Shown in pieces: positions 1 through 7,667 of a DNA stretch of 51,936 nt (position 1 is the first letter of the stretch; each line of letters begins with the position of its first letter). The position numbers were made by a program, and so were the translations under genes. This DNA is from an uncultured Bacteroidota bacterium (GTDB lineage: Bacteria > Bacteroidota > Bacteroidia > Bacteroidales > VadinHA17), in assembly GCA_903824785.1 (NCBI GenBank), contig CAIJYD010000130.1, forward strand, positions 1-51,936, read 5' to 3'. The notes beneath the pieces were generated by a model. The model saw only the letters and a program-made list of their open reading frames with translations, had not been told where the DNA came from and ran no database searches.

Positions 1-58
1 CAAAAACAGGAAGACAATTTTTAATGAAAAAATTTAACCTATTTTTGACTACGTAAAA

Positions 59-117
59 TGTACATCCGTGTTGCCATTTTCTGTACATCCTTGATTACCG
101 AAAACTGTACATTGTCA
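59..117. mobile_element. Terminal repeat region of an IS21-like insertion sequence (right end)
   Basis: The motif TGTACAT occurs three times in the same orientation (from positions 59, 82 and 106), spaced 23 and 24 bases apart, and the run ends in TGTCA at 113-117. Multiple direct copies of a short motif near a terminus ending in CA are typical of IS21-family ends, where the transposase binds. The istA/istB genes would lie left of the window, so the family call rests on this repeat pattern only. The end stops nine bases from the stop codon of the next gene. Confidence 0.5.
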
Positions 118-125
118 ATTTCTGG

Positions 126-881
126 TTACACTGTGTCGTACTGACCAAAATCACGACCACATTTATCACATTTTCCGCTTTGTATCACAAGCATAGATGC
201 ATATTTTATAGGGTTTCGACTTCCTTTTTTAATATACTTTTCAAGCGATTGGTTTAAATATTTATTACGAACAGAGGGTTCTGCAATATCCCCCGTAAAT
301 TCCCAACGGTTTCCCACAGAATGCCACTCTTCTATCTTATATACTTCACGAACTAAACCACGATAAGCCGCAATTGCATATTTGACTTTGTTCCGTTTCC
401 GTCCAACAACCCATGATGAACGAGTTGCATCGTAGAGTTCCTGCGAATCCATAAAACGTTTGTAGCGTTTGTTTATATTAATAATTATTGTTGGCTCTTC
501 AATAGTTATTACCTTGGCATCATACAATTGTGTTATCTCATCAACAGTTTTTATTCCTCTTTCCCAACAATCGAATCCTTTCACAGCGTTAGTTAGGCTG
601 TCTAATCCAAGTAAATCAATGCAAGCACTTTCAATTTCCAATGCCTGTTCTTCAGTCAACCCATGTCGTAATATGTAGTGTTGTACATTTTGTGCTCCAA
701 GTTCTCTAAAAATGTCAAGTTTATCAGACTGTAATGCAGAAGCAATTGCTCCATGAATATGTTGGAAAACACGATTAGACTGCCCCTTACCTATATAAAA
801 TATTTTATTAGTTCGGGGGTCTTTTAGAAAATATACATAATAGCCAATATTTTCACAAACTGCTTGTGAGAAACTGTTCAT
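126..881 (-). CDS. GIY-YIG nuclease-like protein (LEM-3-like)
   Basis: This 251-aa protein opens with a GIY-YIG-type core: YYVYF at about residues 14-18 and FYIGKG at about 28-33, followed by NRVFQH, as in LEM-3-like GIY-YIG proteins common in bacterial defence islands. Such domains cut or nick DNA using a metal ion. The C-terminal half (about residues 140-230, with SSWVVGRKR and NPIKYA) looks like the domain that usually accompanies this subgroup. The last 20 residues carry a single CxxC pair (CDKCG), which looks like half of a zinc knuckle. The gene ends beside the IS21-like terminus, so the native C-terminus may have been replaced. The substrate is unknown. Confidence is good for the domain and low for the role. 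Confidence 0.7.
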   Translation of the reverse strand: MNSFSQAVCENIGYYVYFLKDPRTNKIFYIGKGQSNRVFQHIHGAIASALQSDKLDIFRELGAQNVQHYILRHGLTEEQALEIESACIDLLGLDSLTNAVKGFDCWERGIKTVDEITQLYDAKVITIEEPTIIININKRYKRFMDSQELYDATRSSWVVGRKRNKVKYAIAAYRGLVREVYKIEEWHSVGNRWEFTGDIAEPSVRNKYLNQSLEKYIKKGSRNPIKYASMLVIQSGKCDKCGRDFGQYDTV

Positions 882-936
882 TTTCAGCAGAATTCGGTTT
901 AACTAAAGATACTAATAAGTTTTTAGATAATACATA

Positions 937-1509
937 TTATTGTGAATAAAAATAAACACTTCCTCTGCTTATTTTTAATGCTTTAGAAATATTCGTTATG
1001 CTTTTACCACATAATTTCATTTGTCTAACTTTATCGATTTTGTCCTTATCAATGGTTGGTCGACCACCAATCCGCCCCTGTTGCCGTGCTCTGGCTAATC
1101 CAGCATGTACACGTTCCGAAATTCGTAGTCGTTCCTGCTTTGCCAATGTGCTTAACAAAGCAATTATCACATCCTTAAAAATGCCGCTTGAGTCGATGTA
1201 TTGCTCTGTAAAACTCTTGTACATTACATTATAATCATCAAGCATTTGCAGATAACGTATTGTGTCACGAGTGCCAGAGCGACTAAACCTGTCCAGCGAA
1301 TAAAAGAGTAATAAGGAGAATCTATGCTTGGAAGCATCCGACAGCATTCTACTGAACTCAGGACGTTTTGGTGATGCTCCTGAAATTATATCAGCGTATA
1401 TGCCGACAATCTCATAATGCATTTTATCACAATAATCCTGAAGCACCAAACGCTGGTTGTCAAGTTCGGATGATTCTTTTGAGATTCGTAAGTACAGTGC
1501 GACTTTCAT
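937..1509 (-). CDS. Small serine recombinase (resolvase/invertase family)
   Basis: The protein has 190 aa, the normal size for Tn3-type resolvases and DNA invertases. The N-terminal catalytic domain begins MKVALYLRIS with the nucleophile at Ser10. The YSLDRFSRSG segment and the later ERISERVHAGLARARQQGRIGGRP region are typical of the family. The C-terminus (about residues 150-190) is a Hin-like helix-turn-helix for binding crossover sites. It lies between the GIY-YIG gene and a small divergent operon. No adjacent transposase or invertible segment is visible, so it may resolve cointegrates of the island or be left over from a transposon. Its sites were not identified. Confidence 0.85.
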   Translation of the reverse strand: MKVALYLRISKESSELDNQRLVLQDYCDKMHYEIVGIYADIISGASPKRPEFSRMLSDASKHRFSLLLFYSLDRFSRSGTRDTIRYLQMLDDYNVMYKSFTEQYIDSSGIFKDVIIALLSTLAKQERLRISERVHAGLARARQQGRIGGRPTIDKDKIDKVRQMKLCGKSITNISKALKISRGSVYFYSQ

Positions 1510-1648
1510 ATGGTTGTGGTATTTGTGTTCGTTAAACGGATGTATTTCGGACAGTTAATTTCGAATTTCTGGATGCCCATATTTCGGGCACTTCAGACAC
1601 GTAAAATTTGCATGGTTTTTTGAACAGTGTTTTCAGGATGTATTTGTT

Positions 1649-1849
1649 TTAATTTATGGAGTAGTAATAATAAACGTTGGCATTGCTTCCTTCAAACGGC
1701 ACATAATTAATTTTAAATTCCAGTTCCACAGCAACTGTTTGTACAATTTTACCATCTTCAATAAACATTAATATCAGATAGCATACTTCATAGTTCTCGG
1801 CAACAGGGTGAACGATTTCATGCATTATTCTTTTATTCTTGTATATCAT
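1649..1849 (-). CDS. Small protein of unknown function, divergent from XRE regulator
   Basis: I call a 66-aa protein starting at the ATG at 1847-1849 (MIYKNKRIMHEIV). The open frame extends further upstream to 1987, but that would run through both operators and into the XRE gene, so the shorter start is preferred. A TAnnTTTG-type box on the minus strand (1870-1877) lies 20 bases upstream, which fits this start. The product has no motif I recognise. It is rich in Val, Ile and Tyr and ends NVYYYYSIN. Its partner across the operator region is an XRE repressor, so it may be a small accessory or toxin-like protein, but nothing in the sequence proves that. Confidence 0.5.
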   Translation of the reverse strand: MIYKNKRIMHEIVHPVAENYEVCYLILMFIEDGKIVQTVAVELEFKINYVPFEGSNANVYYYYSIN

Positions 1850-1853
1850 AATG

Positions 1854-1871
1854 TGCCTATTATAATAGGCA
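1854..1871. promoter_or_regulatory. Operator 1: perfect 18-bp palindrome
   Basis: TGCCTATTATAATAGGCA is a perfect inverted repeat. It overlaps the minus-strand -7 box at 1870-1877 and covers the likely start point of the 66-aa gene. It shares the ends GCC and TAGGCA with the second site at 1891-1910. A dimeric XRE protein encoded next door is the likely ligand. Confidence 0.7.
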
Positions 1872-1877
1872 AATATA
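1870..1877 (-). promoter_or_regulatory. Candidate -7 promoter box for the 66-aa gene
   Basis: CAAATATA on the plus strand reads TATATTTG on the minus strand and fits the Bacteroidota TAnnTTTG consensus. It would place transcription start within operator 1, so the operator protein could block it directly. No clear -33 element was seen. Confidence 0.5.
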
Positions 1878-1890
1878 CGATAATTTTTGA

Positions 1891-1910
1891 TTGCCCAATA
1901 AAATAGGCAA
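1891..1910. promoter_or_regulatory. Operator 2: near-perfect 20-bp palindrome
   Basis: TTGCCCAATAAAATAGGCAA has outer arms TTGCC and GGCAA and a less symmetrical centre. It ends seven bases before the plus-strand -7 box (1918-1925), where it could block polymerase at the XRE promoter. The pairing with operator 1 suggests one regulator acting on both divergent promoters. Confidence 0.65.
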
Positions 1911-1917
1911 CATTTAT

Positions 1918-1925
1918 TATCTTTG
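1918..1925 (+). promoter_or_regulatory. Candidate -7 promoter box for the XRE gene
   Basis: TATCTTTG matches TAnnTTTG exactly and lies 14 bases before the ATG at 1940, so the leader would be very short. Operator 2 lies just upstream, which fits autoregulation. Confidence 0.5.
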
Positions 1926-1939
1926 TTAAAATATTTTAT

Positions 1940-2185
1940 ATGAAACCTGCTGAAATTGACCCCGACTACAGTGAACTGATGACGCAAATTGGGGAACAGA
2001 TTAAGGAACTACGGAAGAAAAGAGGTATCAGTTATACCGAAATGGCTGAAGAAATTGGTCTCAGCAGGAACGGTTACAATAATATTGAACTTGCAAAATC
2101 AAACTTCCAGTTCGTGACGCTGCTTCGCATTCTTAAATATCATGACGTTTCCATTTTTCATTTTTTTGAATCGCTAAAGCATTAG
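1940..2185 (+). CDS. XRE-family transcriptional regulator
   Basis: This 81-aa protein is almost entirely a Cro/C1-type helix-turn-helix: IGEQIKELRKKRGISYTEMAEEIGLSRNGYNNIE spans about residues 17-50, with the recognition helix near LSRNGYNNIE. It has no second domain. The 66-aa gene is transcribed away from it, and two palindromes (1854-1871 and 1891-1910) sit between the two starts. The simplest reading is that this protein represses its own promoter and the divergent one. The start at 1940 follows a good promoter box by 14 bases. The family is clear; targets beyond this region are unknown. Confidence 0.85.
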   Translation: MKPAEIDPDYSELMTQIGEQIKELRKKRGISYTEMAEEIGLSRNGYNNIELAKSNFQFVTLLRILKYHDVSIFHFFESLKH

Positions 2186-2403
2186 TAAACCTCTGTGTGG
2201 GGCATACAAGCAACATTTTTTGCATTAAACTGACTGAAATTTGCCAGATTCAGCGTTCAAATGCGTATTTAAGCCTTCGACCGTCAATTAAATCGGAACA
2301 TTAAAGCCGAGTTTTCTTGCCTCTGAGAACACTTTACAGAATTTATGGTACATCAGAAGTCACACGCTAATGTGATAGTATTTATTGTAAATGATTACCC
2401 AAA

Positions 2404-2658
2404 ATGAACAAGCACGAAATACCAGAACACCAGATTAAGCGCATTGAAGAAATTGGCTTGTTTCTGAAGAACTGGCGATTGAATGAAGGCATGTCGCAAC
2501 GTGAATTCAGTGAAATGGCAGGAATTCACCCAAACAGTTTGCATTTCATAGAGTGTTCCGCAAAAAACAATTTAAGGCTGTATAACATCCTTACCTTGAT
2601 GAAATGTATTTCCGCCACAGGCTTAACAGTTTCTCAGTTTTTTGACGAAATGGAGTAA
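2404..2658 (+). CDS. XRE-family helix-turn-helix protein
   Basis: This 84-aa protein has a helix-turn-helix core at about residues 16-55: IGLFLKNWRLNEGMSQREFSEMAGIHPNSLHFIE. It has the same layout as the 81-aa XRE protein upstream but is clearly divergent, so it is probably a separate regulator and not a recent duplicate. About 220 bases of AT-rich DNA with no evident gene separate the two. It converges on the 630-aa polymerase-like gene, with only five bases between their ends. No operator was recognised upstream of it. Confidence 0.8.
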   Translation: MNKHEIPEHQIKRIEEIGLFLKNWRLNEGMSQREFSEMAGIHPNSLHFIECSAKNNLRLYNILTLMKCISATGLTVSQFFDEME

Positions 2659-2663
2659 TGGCA

Positions 2664-4556
2664 CTATGCATCCCGAATATCAATCAGTTTACTGATTAAT
2701 TTGTTTGTACCATCCTGAAACTGCGGTATAGGATAATTTGACTGTAGATTGGCGATATCTTCTTCTACCGCCAGTTGCGCTTCCATGCTAAGTCCGTCCA
2801 GTTCATATATTTGCCATAGCGTGTCCAAACTTACATATTCAAAATAATCGTCCTCTTTGAACTCTGGCAGCGTAATTTCCTGAAATTGTTCCCAGAACAA
2901 CTCATTGTCTTCTTCATCTTCTTCTTTACCTGAGTCCATCATACTATAAAAGAATATTTCATCGTAATCCTCGATATAATCAACATAATCAGTTTCATTA
3001 ACCAGTCTATGCATTATTTCATCGGTGTTAAATTCTTCGTATTCCACACGATAAATAAAATCGAATGAACTGAAAACCGCACCGATGATTTGTTGAACCT
3101 CTTTTCTTTTGTTTATCGGGAAAACCAGTGAGTCATGACGTGTGAAGCAATTTATACTTTCTTTCTTCGCCTGCTTCCAGATATGGTCAATGAATATTTC
3201 TGCTTCAATCCGTTGAAGACCAATGGCAAACTGATTATAACCACATTCATCTTTGAAATCATTTATTATACTGATAACTGTCGGATAGAGTTGGCGGAAC
3301 TGGCGTACAAGTTCATTTTCTGGTTTCGGCTTTGAAAAAACAGTACGAAACGCTATGCCCTTCCCATGCTCTCTCAGTGGAAGACCCAATTCACTTTTGA
3401 TTATCTTGTAGAAATCATTTAGCAGAGCATCAACCATGAATTTGTAAACATCATTGGTGATGAACTGATTTTCTTCGGGATTGCTGGTATCCAGTCCCGC
3501 TTCGGGCATTTCATCCTTATGCTTATCAAATACCTTTACAAGACTCGCCACAAACTGCTTTGCCTGTTTCTTGTGGAACAGTGCAATTAACTGTTCGCCT
3601 GAATGATTCAGATAGTAGTTAATAAGGTTAGCAAACAACGTAAACTGACTGCATTTTAAATCTGCCTGCTGTATATATTGCCCATTAATACGTATAAACG
3701 GGAGTAATGCTGTCGGCAACGATGATAATTTACTATATACCCTGAGTGTGTTTTTATTCCTGCTGAAATTAAAACTGTCGGGATGAAAACTCTTTACCTG
3801 CCAGTTATAGTGTGCCGTCAGATTCTCGACCGCTATGCGATTGAACTGCTTCTCATCTGCAATTACGAACTTGTCCTTGTAGTAAAGAAGTGTCTTCCCC
3901 TGTTCTTCCGCAATCTTCTGTGCTGCCTCTATGCTCATGTGACTTGCAGTAAATCCATTCTTGTCATTGTAAATCCTGACCAGTACAGGAAGGGTCTTTG
4001 GTATGCCATTGATATAACCGTTGTTCTGATAGCCATCCACAACCTTCGGAATGCTGATGCTAATCCATTCCAAAGCCTGTTTCTTCTGCAAACAGATTAA
4101 TTCAGGTTTTATTCCAAGTTTGGTTACAGGTTCGTTACCGATTGCTTTTGAATGCAGCATATCTGCTGATGCACTTTGTGATTTTGCACCTGAATACTTT
4201 ATCAGGGTGAAATCATCCTGAAGAAAATCGGGATTAATACGATACCCCATTACACGAGAGGAATTGCCGAAATCATCGACATATTGAACCCAATCCCGTT
4301 GAAGTACTTTCTCCTGAACCAGTCTTTCAATATATTTTGAATAATGTGAGCCAACAACTGTACGCCAGTATTCACGTGAGAGTGGTGAGTAATGAAGGTA
4401 AGAAGCATCATCAGACATCTGATGGCGATATACCAAACCAACAACCAATAAATAGTTATCATGGGTTCTGTATTCTCTTTCACAGACTGTAATTTCCTTC
4501 AGAACCTTAGCAATCTTCCTTGGCAAATACTCATTGTAAAAATTTAACTTACTCAT
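2664..4556 (-). CDS. Mobile-element protein with family-A-polymerase-like motifs
   Basis: This 630-aa protein is not one I can name. The middle contains QADLKCSQFTLFANL (about residues 297-311), which resembles motif A of family-A DNA polymerases (DYSQIELRVLA), with an Asp followed by SQ and one extra residue. Further on, FAIGLQRIEAEIF (about 443-455) and TRHDSLVFP (about 472-480) look like the end of the fingers/palm and motif C (VHDE), with an HD pair. The N-terminal 100 residues look like a DNA-binding region (YIERLVQEKVLQRD). The acidic C-terminus has runs such as GKEEDEEDNE. Similar proteins occur in Bacteroidota mobile elements, from memory. It could take part in element replication or be a catalytically altered relative. 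The gene stands alone, between an XRE gene and the hsd operon. Confidence 0.45.
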   Translation of the reverse strand: MSKLNFYNEYLPRKIAKVLKEITVCEREYRTHDNYLLVVGLVYRHQMSDDASYLHYSPLSREYWRTVVGSHYSKYIERLVQEKVLQRDWVQYVDDFGNSSRVMGYRINPDFLQDDFTLIKYSGAKSQSASADMLHSKAIGNEPVTKLGIKPELICLQKKQALEWISISIPKVVDGYQNNGYINGIPKTLPVLVRIYNDKNGFTASHMSIEAAQKIAEEQGKTLLYYKDKFVIADEKQFNRIAVENLTAHYNWQVKSFHPDSFNFSRNKNTLRVYSKLSSLPTALLPFIRINGQYIQQADLKCSQFTLFANLINYYLNHSGEQLIALFHKKQAKQFVASLVKVFDKHKDEMPEAGLDTSNPEENQFITNDVYKFMVDALLNDFYKIIKSELGLPLREHGKGIAFRTVFSKPKPENELVRQFRQLYPTVISIINDFKDECGYNQFAIGLQRIEAEIFIDHIWKQAKKESINCFTRHDSLVFPINKRKEVQQIIGAVFSSFDFIYRVEYEEFNTDEIMHRLVNETDYVDYIEDYDEIFFYSMMDSGKEEDEEDNELFWEQFQEITLPEFKEDDYFEYVSLDTLWQIYELDGLSMEAQLAVEEDIANLQSNYPIPQFQDGTNKLISKLIDIRDA

Positions 4557-4763
4557 ACATCAATTATATCAGATAAGATGTCCATGTTTGCAGCCAATTC
4601 TCGCAAATCATATGACCAAGACACGGCATATGTATGTGTTGTACTGTGCATTACAAGGATTGAACCTTGATTAGTATGCATAATGTTTTTTGCAGTTTTG
4701 GTCACGAAATACATAGTATTTTGGTCTGTCAATTAATATCGTTAATGTCTTCTATAATAATAC

Positions 4764-4797
4764 TATATAATATGTATATGAAGTAATACATTATATA
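4764..4797. repeat. AT-only imperfect hairpin downstream of hsdR
   Basis: The arms TATATAATATGTAT (4764-4777) and ATACATTATATA (4786-4797) pair with a two-base bulge around a short loop. The structure lies just past the stop codon of hsdR on the minus strand. It has no G+C stem, so it is a weak terminator candidate. The rest of the 247-base gap to 4556 is AT-rich with no gene seen. Confidence 0.3.
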
Positions 4798-4803
4798 ATC
4801 ATG

Positions 4804-7662
4804 TTATTTGCCTGATATACCATTGATAAAAGTTTCGACAAAACTAACAATCTTCCTCAGAATCCTGTCACCGATTGTTTTTCGCTGCAATAATGTCGGC
4901 TTGTCACCAATGAGTAGTTCCAGTATCTCGTCTCTCATCGGCTCTTGCTCAGAGTACAGGTAGTTCTCAACTAATGCCTGAGTCTTATCCTTCGATAATT
5001 TTTCTTCTTCAACCAGTTTCTGGAAGGCTTTCTCCTGCTCAACACTCCAGAACTTTTCAAACTCCTGCGGAATATCATCCGTATCCATGATAACAGGCAA
5101 ATTTTCCCTGATGAACCTTTCAATCAGTTCCTTTTTGCTTCTTAACTGAACCTCTGTATTCAACAGGTTGAATATTTCTTTCTCTATCTGTTCCGCATCT
5201 TTCTTCTGGTTTGCTTTAAGTTTGATGAGAAGTCGGATAATGTATGCAACATTAATTTCATCACGATGAATGAGTTCCAGTTCAAAATCCACATCCTCAA
5301 GGATGCTGACCTTTTCCTTTGCATGTTCACTTTTTACTTTGTCATGCAGGTCAAGGTATTTGCTTTTATAATCTTCAAACTGTTGCTCTGTCATGGACAG
5401 GTCGTTCCAACTAAAATCAGAAAATGATGTCAGAACGTTCTTTATTCGCATCAAGTCCCTGAATGCAACAATGAATTTCAGTTCATCGTCTTCGGTGACC
5501 AGATTATTAACACTTTCGATTGTTGGTGCAATATGAAGCAGGTTAATGTATGCATCATTAAATGCTTTAGTGTATTCATCATATGGCTTCATGATGATTT
5601 CTTCTATTGCATCTTTGTTGCTAAACAGTGTTATTGCTTCATCTGTTGCATTTTTCAGGTTTCGGAAAACCACAATGTTCCCCTGCGATTTCAATTCATT
5701 CAGGATGCGGTTGGTTCTGGAATATGCCTGTATCAGTCCGTGATACCTGAGATTTTTATCGACATATAACGTATTCAGTGACGGACTGTCAAAACCAGTC
5801 AGATACATATTTACCACCAGTAGTATGTCAATCTTGCGCTCTTTTACCTTTTTACTGATGTCGTTGTAGTAATTGTAGAAACTCTGGCTGTCCTTGGTAG
5901 AATATGCAGAACCAAACATCTGGTTATAGTGCCCGATAAACTCATCCAGTTTTTCACGGGTATGTGGATTAGTAGCATATGCTATCTCTGGTTCTGCTGC
6001 CACAGACACTTCTTCAGGTATAAATCCATTGGCATCCGCATCATCCTCATTTGCGATAAAACTGAATATGGTAGCAATCTTTAAATCGTGTTTCCCAAGC
6101 ATTTTCTTGCGATGCAGCAACTCGTAATACTTTATGAGTGCTGGAATACTGCTGACACAGAACATCGCTGTAAACTCTCTGCTATGCGTTTTTTTGTTAT
6201 GGTAGGCAATGATATAGTCAGTTATCTTTTCCAGCCGTACTTGTGATTCCATCAGTTCATCGACATCAATGTCCTCGACTTGAATATCAATTTCATTAGC
6301 ACTCTCCCTGTTTTTGTACCTGCCGACATATTCAACCGAAAACTTCAGAACATTTTCATCACGAATAGCATCGGTTATAACATATTTATGCAGACATTCC
6401 CCGAATAATTCCTTTGTGGTTCGCTTACCCAGTTCATTCTTTACCGCATTATCCGCAAAAATCGGTGTGCCTGTAAACCCGAACATCTGGATGTTTTTGA
6501 AGAAGGATGTGACCCGATGATGTGTTTCCCCGAACTGGCTTCTGTGGCACTCATCAAATATAAACACAATACGTTCATCCTGAAGTTTCTGCATCCGTTC
6601 AAGAAAATGTTTCTTACTTATTGCAGCATTTAGTTTCTGAATGGTTGTAACAATAAGTTTTGTATCATCGGTGAACTGCCTGACCAGTTGACGTGTATTA
6701 TCAGTTCCGTCAACACTTCCTTTGCTGAAACTGTTGAACTCTTTTGTTGTCTGGTAATCCAAATCTTTCCTGTCAACAACAAAAACAACCTTTTTTATTT
6801 TCGGCAGGCGTGTAAGTATCTGGCTTGCCTTGAAAGATGTCAGCGTTTTTCCAGAACCTGTGGTATGCCATATATAACCATCCTTACGACTGTGCATCAC
6901 TCTGTCAACAAGTGCTTCAACTGCATAATACTGGTAGGGACGGAGAACCATCAGTGCTTTTGATGTTTCGTTCAACACTATGTACTTGCATATCATTTTT
7001 GAGATATGGCACTTCTCCAAGAAATCGGATGCAAAACCGTTTAATATGTTAGTAAGCCGCTTGTTTCCCTTGTCAGTCCAGTAAAATGTCTGCTTAAAAG
7101 ACTGGAAGCGGTTATTAGCGTAATATTTTGTATTGACACCATTGCTGATTACAAATATCTGGATGTACTGGAACAATCCGTAACTACTGCTGAACGAGTG
7201 TCGCTGATACCTGTTAACCTGATTAAATGCTTCTTTAAGTTCCAGACCCCTGCGTTTTAGTTCAACATGAACCAGTGGAAGACCATTTATTAACAATGTA
7301 ACATCATAACGGTTCTTATATTTCCCTTCCATCGAGACCTGATGAGTTACCTGATATTCATTCTGACACCACTGCTCGGTGTTGATGAACTCAAAATACA
7401 GGTTATCCCCGTTATCCCTTATGATATGCTGTTTTTCACGTAATGTTTTTGCCTTCTCAAATACTGAACCTTTGCTGAGGATATTAAGAACCTTTCCATA
7501 TTCTTTATCGGAGAATACAATATTGTTGTGCTTTTCCAACTGTGCTTTCAGGTTTGTAATCAGTTCTGGCTCATTTTTGATGTAAATAAGAGCATAACCC
7601 AGTTCCTGAAGTTTTAAAATCAGTTGTTCTTCGAGTATTTGTTCAGGCTGCATGGAGTTCAT
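4804..7662 (-). CDS. hsdR: Type I restriction endonuclease, R subunit
   Basis: HsdR is the motor and nuclease subunit of type I restriction systems: it translocates DNA with ATP and cuts when stalled. In this 952-aa protein the PD-(D/E)xK nuclease is at the N-terminus, with Asp120 in YDVTLLINGLPLVHVELK and Glu134/Lys136 in ELK. The helicase follows, with Walker A TTGSGKT at 267-273, DECHRSQFG from 370 and GFTGTP at 395-400. Helicase domain 2 includes LLVVNMYLTGFDSPSLNTLYVDK and QAYSRTNR. The length is normal and no key residue is missing. It is the last gene of the hsdMS-FRG-hsdR operon, five bases after the FRG gene. A shared promoter upstream of 10709 is inferred. Confidence 0.95.
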   Translation of the reverse strand: MNSMQPEQILEEQLILKLQELGYALIYIKNEPELITNLKAQLEKHNNIVFSDKEYGKVLNILSKGSVFEKAKTLREKQHIIRDNGDNLYFEFINTEQWCQNEYQVTHQVSMEGKYKNRYDVTLLINGLPLVHVELKRRGLELKEAFNQVNRYQRHSFSSSYGLFQYIQIFVISNGVNTKYYANNRFQSFKQTFYWTDKGNKRLTNILNGFASDFLEKCHISKMICKYIVLNETSKALMVLRPYQYYAVEALVDRVMHSRKDGYIWHTTGSGKTLTSFKASQILTRLPKIKKVVFVVDRKDLDYQTTKEFNSFSKGSVDGTDNTRQLVRQFTDDTKLIVTTIQKLNAAISKKHFLERMQKLQDERIVFIFDECHRSQFGETHHRVTSFFKNIQMFGFTGTPIFADNAVKNELGKRTTKELFGECLHKYVITDAIRDENVLKFSVEYVGRYKNRESANEIDIQVEDIDVDELMESQVRLEKITDYIIAYHNKKTHSREFTAMFCVSSIPALIKYYELLHRKKMLGKHDLKIATIFSFIANEDDADANGFIPEEVSVAAEPEIAYATNPHTREKLDEFIGHYNQMFGSAYSTKDSQSFYNYYNDISKKVKERKIDILLVVNMYLTGFDSPSLNTLYVDKNLRYHGLIQAYSRTNRILNELKSQGNIVVFRNLKNATDEAITLFSNKDAIEEIIMKPYDEYTKAFNDAYINLLHIAPTIESVNNLVTEDDELKFIVAFRDLMRIKNVLTSFSDFSWNDLSMTEQQFEDYKSKYLDLHDKVKSEHAKEKVSILEDVDFELELIHRDEINVAYIIRLLIKLKANQKKDAEQIEKEIFNLLNTEVQLRSKKELIERFIRENLPVIMDTDDIPQEFEKFWSVEQEKAFQKLVEEEKLSKDKTQALVENYLYSEQEPMRDEILELLIGDKPTLLQRKTIGDRILRKIVSFVETFINGISGK

Positions 7663-7667
7663 TTACT

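Noticed and set aside
937-1509. Invertible promoter or gene segment for the small serine recombinase
   Set aside because: No inverted-repeat pair that could serve as crossover sites was seen within reach, so inversion is not supported.
1649-1987. Long version of the small minus-strand gene (112 aa from 1987)
   Set aside because: It would run through both operators and overlap the start of the XRE gene. The ATG at 1849 with its promoter box is a better start.
4670-4690. GGTTCAAT-like stretch that recalls a tRNA T-arm
   Set aside because: The stem is five bases around a six-base loop, not the seven-base loop of a tRNA, and no acceptor, D or anticodon arm is present.
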